NCBI RefSeq assembly: GCF_002979415.1 | Contig: NZ_PCOT01000017.1 | Span: forward strand, 22,545-86,544 | DNA from: Microbacterium sp. MYb72 | GTDB taxonomy: Bacteria > Actinomycetota > Actinomycetes > Actinomycetales > Microbacteriaceae | Direction of reading: 5' to 3' | Length of the DNA: 64,000 nucleotides | Part shown: in pieces, positions 49,549 through 59,057 of the stretch | Layout of the letters: each line of letters starts with the position of its first letter | Position numbering within the stretch: position 1 is the stretch's first letter | Notes under the pieces: generated by a model | What the model saw: only the letters and a program-made list of their open reading frames with translations | What the model was told of the DNA's origin: nothing | The model's database searches: none | Position numbers and translations under genes: made by a program

Positions 49549-50468
49549 TCTCCGACCTCGCCGATCGACTCGGCCTCGCCCCCGGAGCACGGGCGATCAT
49601 CCTCAACGCCGACGACTTCGGCATGTGCCATGCGGCGAACCTCGCGATCACCGAGCTGCTGGATGCCGGGCGCATCGACTCCACGACGGTGATGGTGCCG
49701 TGCCCGTGGTCGCCGGAGGCGCTGGCGTTCGCGGCATCCCGCACCGATCTCGACGTGGGCGTGCACCTCGTGCTGACCAGCGAGTGGACCCGGTACCGCT
49801 GGCGGCCGCTCACCGGCGTGGGCACGACGCTCGTCGACGCCGACGGGTTCTTCCCCTCGGAGGTGCGGCCGGTCGAGGAGAACGCGGCCGAAGACGACGT
49901 CGCCGCCGAGATCGCCGCGCAGCTGCAGGCCGCGCTCGACGCCGGGGTCGACGTCACCCACCTCGACAACCACATGGGCTCGGTCTACGGACTCCTCACC
50001 GGCCGCGACTTCCTCGCACCGGTGTTCGCGCTCGCCGCACGCCACGGTCTGCCCTTCCGGCTGCCGCGCAGCATGGACGGCGCAGGCGCGGACGTCGAGC
50101 TGCAGCGCACCCTCGACCGGGCGGCCGCTGCGGCGGATTCCCTCGGCGTCGAGATCATCGACCGGCTCTGGTCGCACCCCTTCGAGATCGTCGGCGAGGG
50201 CACGGATGCCGAGGAGGGGTACGAGCAGGTGCGCGACGGCTTCATCGCGCTGCTGCGCGCCGTGCCCGCCGGAGTCACCGAGATCTACCTGCATCCGATG
50301 ATCGACGACGCGGAGCTCAGGGCGGCGGTCGACTTCGCCGCCGCCAAGCGCGGGTACGAGCACCGGCTGCTCGCCGACCCCGCGGTGCTGCAGGCGATCG
50401 AGGACGAGGGTCTCGTGCGCATCGGCTGGCGCGCGCTGCGCGAGCTGCAGCGGAGTGCGGCGCGGTGA
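49545..50468 (+). CDS. ChbG/HpnK (YdjC) family carbohydrate deacetylase
   Basis: A 307-residue protein. The metal-binding NADDFG motif (about residues 21-26) and THLDNHMG (His about 139 and 143) are the diagnostic ChbG/YdjC features. ChbG removes an acetyl group from diacetylchitobiose and related sugars before hydrolysis. No signal peptide. Coupled at both ends (ATGA with the ROK gene, GTGA with the transporter), making a sugar-uptake and deacetylation unit. Confidence 0.85.
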   Translation: MISDLADRLGLAPGARAIILNADDFGMCHAANLAITELLDAGRIDSTTVMVPCPWSPEALAFAASRTDLDVGVHLVLTSEWTRYRWRPLTGVGTTLVDADGFFPSEVRPVEENAAEDDVAAEIAAQLQAALDAGVDVTHLDNHMGSVYGLLTGRDFLAPVFALAARHGLPFRLPRSMDGAGADVELQRTLDRAAAAADSLGVEIIDRLWSHPFEIVGEGTDAEEGYEQVRDGFIALLRAVPAGVTEIYLHPMIDDAELRAAVDFAAAKRGYEHRLLADPAVLQAIEDEGLVRIGWRALRELQRSAAR

Positions 50469-51787
50469 CCCTGCTCGGCGCGCTCCGCGACCGCCGCATC
50501 GACGCGGCGCCCCCGCGCGCCCAGACGATCGCCTTCGGCGCCTCCGGGTTCCCGACCCAGCTGATGGCGCAGACCTTCTCGGCCTTCGTCGTCTACTTCT
50601 ACGTCACGCACCTGGGCGTGCCGCCGGGGTGGGTCGCCGCGGCCATGATCGCCCACGGCATCCTCAACGCCGTGCTCAACCCGGTCGTGGGTGCGCTGTC
50701 CGACCGGATCCGCACGCCGTGGGGGCGCCGGGTGCCCTGGATCGGGCTCGGCATCGTGCCGCTGGTCGTGGCCTTCGCGCTGGTGTGGATGCCGCCTGAG
50801 CTCCCCGTCGCCGGGCTGATCGCCTGGTTCCTCGTGGTCGTCGCGGTGTACGACATCGCCTTCGTCGTGGTCGTGCTCAACATCTCCGCCCTGTTCCCCG
50901 AGATCTTCCGCACCACGGAGGAGCGCGCCCGCGGCAACGTCCCGCGGCAGATCTTCGCGATCCTCGGAATGGTGCTGGGCACGGCAGGAGCCCCGGCGCT
51001 GTACGGCTCGATGGGCTGGCCTGGCATGGCGCTCGTGCTCGGCGGGGTCTGCCTCGTCCTCCTCGTGTGGTCGTTCCTCGGCGGCATGGTCGAGCGCACC
51101 GTGCCGGAGGTGGCATCCGAAGCCATGACCTGGCGGCGCCAGCTGACGCTCACCTTCGCCAACCGCGCCTTCGTGCCCTACGTGCTCGGGTCGCTGTGCG
51201 TGCAGACGTCGATCGCGATCATCCTCGCCGCCCTCCCGTTCTACGTGCGGTACTCGCTGCACGCGCCGGAAGGGGAGGGCAGCGTGCTGCTCGGCGCCAT
51301 CTTCGTGACGGCCATCCCGTCGATCGTGCTGTGGAGCGCGGTCGTGCGGCGCACCTCGCCGCGCACGGCGCTGCTGTGGAGCGTCGGCGTCTTCGGCGTC
51401 GCCGTGCTCGGCTACCTGCTCCCGACGACGGTGCTCGCCGCGGCTCTCGTCGGCATCGCGGTGGGGGTCGGCATCGGAGGCCTCCTCCAGCTGCTCGAGG
51501 TGATGCTGGCGCAGATCATCGACGACGACGCCGTGCGCACGGGGCATCGGCGCGAGGGCGCGTACTTCGGGGTGAACGGGTTCGTCGTGCGCGGGGCCGT
51601 GGTGGTGCAGGCGATCGTCGCCGCCGTCGTGCTGACGGCATCCGGGTTCGACGCGACGCTGGGCGACAGCCAGCCGGATGCCGTGGACGGCGGCATCCGC
51701 GTGATGGTCGCGGTGATCCCGCTCGTCTTCACAGCCCTGGCCTGGGTGTGCTTCTGGTTCTACCCGATCCGCACCCGCGACCTCTGA
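50465..51787 (+). CDS. GPH-family (MelB-like) sugar:cation symporter
   Basis: A 440-residue carrier with about twelve helices. IAFGASGFPTQLMAQTFSAFVVYFYV and NPVVGALSDRIRTPWGRRVPWIGLG match the GPH group. It likely imports a disaccharide or amino-sugar glycoside for the ChbG-type deacetylase. GTG 50465 overlaps that gene's stop. The operon ends in a large perfect hairpin. Confidence 0.8.
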   Translation: MTLLGALRDRRIDAAPPRAQTIAFGASGFPTQLMAQTFSAFVVYFYVTHLGVPPGWVAAAMIAHGILNAVLNPVVGALSDRIRTPWGRRVPWIGLGIVPLVVAFALVWMPPELPVAGLIAWFLVVVAVYDIAFVVVVLNISALFPEIFRTTEERARGNVPRQIFAILGMVLGTAGAPALYGSMGWPGMALVLGGVCLVLLVWSFLGGMVERTVPEVASEAMTWRRQLTLTFANRAFVPYVLGSLCVQTSIAIILAALPFYVRYSLHAPEGEGSVLLGAIFVTAIPSIVLWSAVVRRTSPRTALLWSVGVFGVAVLGYLLPTTVLAAALVGIAVGVGIGGLLQLLEVMLAQIIDDDAVRTGHRREGAYFGVNGFVVRGAVVVQAIVAAVVLTASGFDATLGDSQPDAVDGGIRVMVAVIPLVFTALAWVCFWFYPIRTRDL

Positions 51788-51835
51788 CCCTCCCGAGCAC
51801 CCCGGGGGCGTCGCCCGACCGCGACGCGAGGCGGA

Positions 51836-51918
51836 GGGATCGCCCGTCCGGGCGAATCGGGGAAGGGGCCCCGCTTGCGGGGAAGGGGTACCCGTTCTTC
51901 GCCCGGACGGGCGATCCC
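51836..51918. terminator. Very long perfect hairpin between transporter and galE
   Basis: Perfect 21-base arms (GGGATCGCCCGTCCGGGCGA plus A, and complement) enclose a 41-base G/C-rich loop with its own CCCCGC-TT-GCGGGG hairpin. It separates two converging operons and likely terminates both. Confidence 0.8.
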
Positions 51919-51931
51919 GGAGCCGTCCCGA

Positions 51932-52909
51932 TCACACTGCCGCGCGACGAGCCTCCCAGCCCGTGCGGACCATCTCGTCGACCGTGTAGCGCATCCGCCA
52001 GTCGAGGTCGCGGGCGGCGAGCTCGCCGGTCGCGACGATGCGGTCGGGGTCGCCGGGGCGCCGGGGGCCGACCTCGGGGGTGAAGTCGATGCCGGTCACG
52101 CGAGCCACGGCATCCATGATCTGCGTCACGCTGAGGCCGTCACCCGAGCCCAGGTTGTAGGCGGGCTCGATCGACTCGCCCGCCGACAGGCGTCGCGCGG
52201 CGGCGACGTGCGCGGCGGCGATGTCGCCCACGTGCACGTAGTCGCGCACGTTCGTGCCGTCGGGGGTGGCGTAGTCGTCTCCGAAGATCTTCGGGGTCCT
52301 GCCCGCGATCAGCGCCTCGAACACGATGGGGAAGAGGTTGTGCGGACTCACGTCATAGACCGTGGGGTCGGCCGAGCCGACGACGTTGAAGTAGCGCAGC
52401 GACGTGTGCCGGAGCGGATGCGCGGAGTCGGCGGTCGCGGTGGCCTGGTCGCGCAGCAGCCATTCGCCGATGAGCTTCGACTCGCCGTAGGGGTTCGCCG
52501 GCCGCTTCGCCGTGTCTTCGACGACCAGATCGACGTCGGGGGTGCCGAACACCGCGGCCGACGACGAGAACACGATGTTCGCGACACCCGCGGCCGCCAT
52601 CGCCTCCAGCACCACGCGCGTGCCTTCGACGTTCTGCGCGTAAGTGTGCAGCGGACGCTGCACCGAGACGCCCGCGTACTTGAAGCCGGCGACGTGGATC
52701 ACTCCCTCGGCGTCGTGCTCACGCAGCGTGCGCTCGACGAGCTCCCGATCGAGGATGCTGCCGCGGACGAACGGCACGCCCTCCGGCACGAACGACGCGA
52801 CCCCGCTGGAGAGGTCATCGATCACGACCGGAGTGAGCCCGGCATCCGACAGTGCCCGCACGACGTGCGATCCGATGTAGCCGGCGCCGCCGGTGACGAT
52901 CCAGGACAT
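51932..52909 (-). CDS. galE: UDP-glucose 4-epimerase
   Basis: A 325-residue short-chain dehydrogenase-type epimerase. NAD site TGGAGYIGSHVVRAL, catalytic YGESK (Tyr-x-x-x-Lys), and family segments GVIHVAGFKYAGVS, LRYFNVVGSADP and YVHVGDIAAAHVAA. It interconverts UDP-glucose and UDP-galactose, completing the Leloir pathway with galT and galK just upstream on the same strand. AAGGAG precedes the ATG. About 70 bases separate it from galK. Confidence 0.92.
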   Translation of the reverse strand: MSWIVTGGAGYIGSHVVRALSDAGLTPVVIDDLSSGVASFVPEGVPFVRGSILDRELVERTLREHDAEGVIHVAGFKYAGVSVQRPLHTYAQNVEGTRVVLEAMAAAGVANIVFSSSAAVFGTPDVDLVVEDTAKRPANPYGESKLIGEWLLRDQATATADSAHPLRHTSLRYFNVVGSADPTVYDVSPHNLFPIVFEALIAGRTPKIFGDDYATPDGTNVRDYVHVGDIAAAHVAAARRLSAGESIEPAYNLGSGDGLSVTQIMDAVARVTGIDFTPEVGPRRPGDPDRIVATGELAARDLDWRMRYTVDEMVRTGWEARRAAV

Positions 52910-52979
52910 GGTTCTCCTTCAGGGTCGGGTGCTCAGTATTCCAGGGCGACCTGCGTGCTCGCCGCACGGGCGCACGTCC

Positions 52980-54163
<1,184 letters not shown>

Positions 54164-54167
<4 letters not shown>

Positions 54168-55348
54168 GCGGACGCCTCCTCTGCGCGGGCGATGGCTTCG
54201 CGGATGCGGGCGGCGCCCTGCTCGGGTGCGACCTCGGCGGCCCACGCCCACATGGCGGCCTCCGATCCGGCCAGGAACTTGAGCTTGTCGGCGGCGCGGC
54301 GGGGGCTGGTGAGCTGCAGGTGCAGGCGCACGCTGTCGCGGCCGGTGTTGACCGGAGCCTGGTGCCACGCGGCGATGTACGGGGTCGGGGTCTCGTACAG
54401 CGCGTCGACGCCGCGGAGCAGACGCAGGTAGAGCGGGGCGAGCTCGTCGCGCTCGGCATCCGTCGTCTCGGCGAAGTCGGGGACGTGACGGTGCGGCATC
54501 AGGTGCACCTCCAGCGGCCAGCGGGCGGCGAAGGGCACGAAGGCCGTCCAGTGCTCGCCGCGGAAGACGACCCGCTCCGACGACTGCTCGAACTCGAGGA
54601 TGCGCTGGAACAGGTCGGGCGCCGTGCGGTCGATGCTCTCCAGCACGCGGGTGGTGCGCGGGGTGACGTAGGGGTAGGCGTAGATCTGGCCGTGCGGGTG
54701 GGGCAGGGTCACGCCGATCGCCTCGCCGCGGTTCTCGAAGGGGAAGACCTGCTCGATGCCGGGCAGCTGCGACAGAGCGGCGGTGCGGTCGGCCCAGGCC
54801 TCGATCACGGTGCGGGCGCGGGTGACGCTCTGGGTGCCGAAGGATCCGGTGTGCTCCGGGCTGAAGCACACGACCTCGCAGCGGCCGACCGAGGTGCGGG
54901 TGCGTCCGAGTCCGAGGGCGGCGAGGTCGTCGAGTCCGCGCGGAGGGTTGGATGCTCCGGGAGCGTCGCCCGTGGCCTCGGCGAGGGCGGGTCCGAACGC
55001 GGGGGACTTGTTCTCGAACACCGCGACGTCGTAGCGCGACGGGACCTCCGACGGATTGGTCGGAGTCTGCGGCGCCAGCGGGTCGGCGTCGGCGCTCGGC
55101 ATCATGACGCGGTTCTGGCGGTTCGCGGCGACCGTGATCCAGTCACCGGTGAGTACGTCGAGCCGCATCGTGGCCGTGTCGGGGCGCGGGTCGAGGACGC
55201 GGGCGTCGATCGAGCGCTCTGCGGGGAGCGCGGTGTCGGGGTCGTCGTAGTAGATGAGGTCGCGGCCGTCGGCGAGCGTCGTCGCGCGCTTGGTGACGCC
55301 GGCGGAGAGGGTCGCCGTTCGGAACTCCGGAGATTCGTGCGTGTTCAC
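54164..55348 (-). CDS. galT: Galactose-1-phosphate uridylyltransferase
   Basis: A 394-residue HIT-superfamily transferase. Active-site motif GVTLPHPHGQIYAYP (His-Pro-His-Gly-Gln), NKSPAFGP upstream, and WPLEVHLMPHRHVPDF. It converts galactose-1-phosphate and UDP-glucose to UDP-galactose and glucose-1-phosphate. The GTG start is preceded by no ribosome site but by a -10 hexamer at six bases, so the mRNA is probably leaderless. First gene of galTKE, divergent from the LacI regulator. Confidence 0.92.
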
Positions 55349-55384
55349 GTAAACATGGTACGTCCGACGGCGTGGTAACGTCAA
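55342..55384 (-). promoter_or_regulatory. Leaderless galTKE promoter with LacI-type operator
   Basis: Minus strand TTGACG (55379-55384), 18 bases, TACCAT (55355-55360), six bases, GTG. TGTTCACGTAAACA (55342-55355; two-fold symmetric apart from one pair, centred on CG) is a typical LacI-family site and covers the start codon and the edge of the -10. Confidence 0.7.
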
Positions 55385-55413
55385 CATTGAGGAGTTGTGA
55401 ACGGAGGATGCCG

Positions 55414-56436
55414 GTGACCCGCAGCGAACTCGGACTCCCCGGCGAGCGGATGCCGCGCCGTCGCCCGGCATCGGGGCGCGTGTCGATGGCCCTCGTCGCC
55501 GCCCGCGCCGGAGTCTCCGGCCAGACCGTCTCCCGCGTCGTCAACGACAGCCCCCGGGTGGACCCCGCCACGCGCGAGCGCGTCGAGAAGGCGATGGCCG
55601 AACTCGGCTACCGCCCGCACCGCGCCGCCAGGGCTCTGCGCACCGGCCGCTCGCAGACCATCGGCCTCGTCGTGACGACCCTCGCCACCGTCGGCAACTC
55701 GCGGATGCTGCAGGCCACAGCCGAGGCCGCGGCGGAGCGGGGATACGCCCTCACGCTCGTCACCGCGTCCGGTGGCGTCGCCGAGGCGTTCGAGCACCTC
55801 GCCGAGCAGGAGGTCGACGGTGCGATCGTGCTGAACGAGGCCTCCGCGCAGGTGCCGACCGCTCAGCGTCCTGCCGGGTTGCGGCTCGTCGTGGTCGATG
55901 CGGCCACCGACGACGGCTTCATCTCCGTGCACAGCGACCACGCCGGAGGTGCGGCTCTGGCCACCGCGCGGCTCCTTGCGGCCGGGCGCCCGATCGTCCA
56001 CCACCTCGCGGGGCCCGCCGACTCCTTCGCGGCGGCCGAGCGCGAGCGCGGGTGGCGGGACTCCCTCGCCGCGGCCGGGATCGACGCCCCCGAGGTGGTC
56101 AGGGGCGACTGGAGCGCCGAGTCGGGATACGCCGCGGGGGCCGCCCTCTCCGCGGCATCCGCCGTCTTCTGCGCGAACGACCAGATGGCGCTGGGGCTGC
56201 TGCGCGCGCTCGCCGAGTCGGGGCGCCGTGTGCCGGAGGACGTCGCCGTGATCGGCTTCGACGACGTCCCGGATGCCGCGAACTACCGCCCGCCGCTGAC
56301 GACGATCCGCCAGGACTTCACGGCCCTCGCTCACCGTGCGGTCGCCGCGCTGGTCGCCGACATCGAGGGTGAGGGTCCGGCATCCGGCCCCTCGATCATC
56401 CCGACGCTGCTGATCGAGCGCTCCAGCACTCTCTGA
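55414..56436 (+). CDS. LacI family regulator, probable galactose repressor
   Basis: A 340-residue protein. Hinged LacI DNA-binding domain (MALVAARAGVSGQTVSRVVNDSPRVDPATRERVEKAMAELGYRPHRAARALRTGRSQTIGLVV) and a periplasmic-binding-protein-like sugar domain with AVFCANDQMALGLLRALAESGRRVPEDVAVIGFDD. GTG 55414 is preferred to ATG 55408 because GGAGG is six bases from it. Divergent from galTKE with a LacI-type operator between, so it most likely represses these genes until a galactoside binds. Confidence 0.88.
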   Translation: MTRSELGLPGERMPRRRPASGRVSMALVAARAGVSGQTVSRVVNDSPRVDPATRERVEKAMAELGYRPHRAARALRTGRSQTIGLVVTTLATVGNSRMLQATAEAAAERGYALTLVTASGGVAEAFEHLAEQEVDGAIVLNEASAQVPTAQRPAGLRLVVVDAATDDGFISVHSDHAGGAALATARLLAAGRPIVHHLAGPADSFAAAERERGWRDSLAAAGIDAPEVVRGDWSAESGYAAGAALSAASAVFCANDQMALGLLRALAESGRRVPEDVAVIGFDDVPDAANYRPPLTTIRQDFTALAHRAVAALVADIEGEGPASGPSIIPTLLIERSSTL

Positions 56437-56568
56437 CCCTGCCGTCGGCCCGCCGCCCACAGCGGGGGCGCCTTCGGATGCGCTTGTGGTCGAGCGCGAA
56501 GGATCTGGAATCTGGAATGCGCTTTCCCGAAAGGGTTGCGAGAGCGTGATGCGGCATGGGATGCTGTC

Positions 56569-56582
56569 GGAAAGCGCTTACC
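56569..56582. promoter_or_regulatory. LacI-type operator before the Gfo/Idh operon
   Basis: GGAAAGCGCTTACC, with a symmetric AAGCGCTT core, is a standard LacI-family operator. A second imperfect palindrome CTTTC-CC-GAAAG lies about 40 bases upstream. Confidence 0.6.
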
Positions 56583-56628
56583 CAACTAGCGACGGACGCG
56601 CACCCACTTCCCACAGAACGGACCACTG

Positions 56629-57789
56629 ATGTCACAGGCGACCACCCGCGAGATCGGGATCATCATGAACGGCGTCTCCGGACGCATGGGCTACCGGCAG
56701 CACCTGGTGCGCTCGATCCTCGCGATCCGCGAAGAGGGCGGCATCGAGCTGCCGGACGGGAGCCGCATCACCGTGAAGCCGATCCTCGTCGGACGCAACG
56801 AGGCGAAGCTCGCCGAGCTCGCCGAGAAGCACGGCATCGAGGATTACACGACCGATCTGGATGCCGCGCTCGCCGACCCGCGGTGGGAGATCTACGCCGA
56901 CTTCCTCGTGACGAAGGCCAGAGCATCCGCGATCCGCAAGGCCATCGCCGCGGGGAAGGCGATCTACACGGAGAAGCCCACGGCGGAGTCCCTCGACGAG
57001 GCGCTCGAACTCGCCCGGCTGGCGAAGGCCGCCGGCGTCAAGACCGGCGTCGTGCACGACAAGCTGTACCTCCCCGGCCTGCAGAAGCTCAAGCGCCTCA
57101 TCGACTCCGGCTTCTTCGGACGCATCCTGTCGGTGCGCGGCGAGTTCGGCTACTGGGTCTTCGAGGGGGACTGGCAGCCCGCGCAGCGCCCGAGCTGGAA
57201 CTACCGCACCGAAGACGGCGGCGGCATCATCTCCGACATGTTCCCGCACTGGAACTACGTGCTCGAGAACCTGTTCGGCGAGGTCACGAGCGTGTACGCG
57301 CAGGCCGCCGTGCACATCGCCGACCGGTGGGACGAGAAGGGCGAGCACTACACCGCCACCGCCGAGGACGCCGCGTACGGCATCTTCGAGATCGAGGGCG
57401 GCATCATCGCCGAGATCAACTCCAGCTGGACCGTGCGCGTGAACCGCGACGAGCTCGTCGAGTTCCAGGTCGATGGCACGCACGGCTCCGCCGTGGTCGG
57501 ACTGTTCGGCGCGAAGATCCAGCCGCGCAACGCCACGCCGAAGCCGGTGTGGAACCCCGACCTCGAAGACACCCGCGACTACGACGCCGACTGGCAGAAG
57601 GTCCCGACCAACGACGTGTTCCTCAACGGCTTCCGCCAGCAGTGGGAGGAGTACCTCGTCTCCTACGTCGAGGGCACCGAGTACCCGTTCGACCTGCTCG
57701 CCGGCGCCAAGGGCGTGCGGTTCGCCGAAGCCGGCCTCACCTCCAGTGCCGAGGGCCGCAAGATCGCCATCGAACCGCTGGCGCTCTGA
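56629..57789 (+). CDS. Gfo/Idh/MocA-family sugar oxidoreductase
   Basis: A 386-residue NAD(P)-dependent dehydrogenase. The N-terminal fold carries GIIMNGVSGRMGYRQHLVRSI (nucleotide loop), then EKPTAESLDEALELARLAKAAG with the conserved Lys-Pro of this family, and the catalytic region GGIISDMFPHWNYVLENLFGEV (Asp/His). It oxidises or reduces a sugar or its derivative. First gene of a four-gene carbohydrate unit; the ATG overlaps nothing and its ribosome site is weak. The next gene starts on its stop (TGATG). Confidence 0.85.
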   Translation: MSQATTREIGIIMNGVSGRMGYRQHLVRSILAIREEGGIELPDGSRITVKPILVGRNEAKLAELAEKHGIEDYTTDLDAALADPRWEIYADFLVTKARASAIRKAIAAGKAIYTEKPTAESLDEALELARLAKAAGVKTGVVHDKLYLPGLQKLKRLIDSGFFGRILSVRGEFGYWVFEGDWQPAQRPSWNYRTEDGGGIISDMFPHWNYVLENLFGEVTSVYAQAAVHIADRWDEKGEHYTATAEDAAYGIFEIEGGIIAEINSSWTVRVNRDELVEFQVDGTHGSAVVGLFGAKIQPRNATPKPVWNPDLEDTRDYDADWQKVPTNDVFLNGFRQQWEEYLVSYVEGTEYPFDLLAGAKGVRFAEAGLTSSAEGRKIAIEPLAL

Positions 57790-59057
57790 TGGCCGCTCTG
57801 ACGCTCCTCGCACCCGACGGCACGGTGTCGCACGCGGCGCTGAACGACTCCGGAGGCTACGCGCGCCCGGCATCCGCTCTGCGCAGCCGCGTCGCGTACG
57901 CCGCGGCGCACGTCGTGCCGAAGGCGCACGCCGACAACACCCCCGGTCGTCCCGCGGACATCGACTGGGACTCCACCCTCGCGTTCCGTCGCAACGTGTA
58001 CTCGTGGGGTCTCGGCGTCGCCGACGCCATGGACACGGCGCAGCGCAACATGGGACTGGATGCCGCGGCCACCCGCGAGCTCATCGCCCGCAGCGCCGAG
58101 GTGGCGCGCGAGGAAGGCGGCTCGGTCGTGGTCGGTGTCAACACCGACCACGTCGACGAGCAGCGCATCTCGCTCGATCGGGTGATCGACGCCTACCGGG
58201 AGCAGCTGCACTTCACCGAGGAGCAGGGGGCGGGGCCGGTGCTGATGGCCTCCCGCCACCTCGCGCGCGTGGCCGCGGATGCCGACGACTACCGTCGCGT
58301 GTACCGCGCGGTGCTGGAGAGCGCGACCGTTCCGGTGGTGCTGCACTGGCTGGGCACGGCCTTCGATCCGGAGCTCGCCGGCTATTTCGGAGCGGACGAC
58401 TGGCAGACGGCATCCGCCGTGCTCCTCGACATCATCGCGGAGAACCCCGGCAAGGTCGGGGGCGTCAAGATGAGCCTGCTGAACGCCGAGAGCGAGATCG
58501 CCGTGCGCTCGCAACTGCCCGACGGCGTGCGCATGTTCACCGGCGACGACTTCAACTACGTGGGTCTCATCGGCGGCGACCCGGCGCCGGACGCGGGAAC
58601 GTCGAATTCACGGGACGTCGCCGAGCGCACGGGAAGCTCGCGTGAGGATGCCGTGCACTCGGCGAGAGGACGTGAACTCGGCGGTTCAGACAGTGGGCAC
58701 TCCGATGCGCTGCTCGGCGCGTTCGCCGCGATCACCCCGGTCGCATCGGCAGCGATCCAGGCGCTGGATGCAGGGGATCCGGCGCGCTACCGGGAGATCC
58801 TGGGCCCGACGGAGGAACTCAGTCGGCAGGTCTTCGCCGCGCCGACGTTCTACTACAAGACCGGTGTCGCCTTCCTGTCCTGGCTGAACGGTCACCAGCC
58901 CGCGTTCCAGATGGTCGCGGGGCTCCACTCGGCCCGCAGCCTCCCGCACCTCAGCCGCATCGTCGAGCTCGCGAACGCCTCGCTCGCGCTGGAGCATCCG
59001 GAGCTCGCGCGAGAGCGCTGGCACGGGATGCTGAGTCTGAACGGAGTCGACGCATGA
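57789..59057 (+). CDS. DUF993 protein (aldolase-like TIM barrel) with palindromic insert
   Basis: A 422-residue protein of DUF993, related to dihydrodipicolinate synthase-type TIM barrels. Family segments: AAAHVVPKAHADNTPGRPADIDWDSTLAFRRNVYSWGLGVADAMDTAQRNMGLD, VVLHWLGTAFDPEL, GVKMSLLN, and MFTGDDFNYVGLIGGD. Residues ~265-303 (PAPDAGTSN...SDSG) interrupt the usual junction between GGD and HSDALLGAFAAI. They are encoded by a palindromic DNA element and remain in frame. The ATG overlaps the preceding stop; the stop overlaps the next ATG. Probably a lyase of a keto-sugar acid in this pathway; not characterised. Confidence 0.85.
   Translation: MAALTLLAPDGTVSHAALNDSGGYARPASALRSRVAYAAAHVVPKAHADNTPGRPADIDWDSTLAFRRNVYSWGLGVADAMDTAQRNMGLDAAATRELIARSAEVAREEGGSVVVGVNTDHVDEQRISLDRVIDAYREQLHFTEEQGAGPVLMASRHLARVAADADDYRRVYRAVLESATVPVVLHWLGTAFDPELAGYFGADDWQTASAVLLDIIAENPGKVGGVKMSLLNAESEIAVRSQLPDGVRMFTGDDFNYVGLIGGDPAPDAGTSNSRDVAERTGSSREDAVHSARGRELGGSDSGHSDALLGAFAAITPVASAAIQALDAGDPARYREILGPTEELSRQVFAAPTFYYKTGVAFLSWLNGHQPAFQMVAGLHSARSLPHLSRIVELANASLALEHPELARERWHGMLSLNGVDA
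58604..58679. repeat. Palindromic element inside the DUF993 gene
   Basis: Left arm GAATTCACG...CGCCGAG then GCACGG, right arm CCGTGC then CTCGGCG...CGTGAACTC: a 76-base imperfect hairpin coding for most of a ~39-residue insert. Confidence 0.7.
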
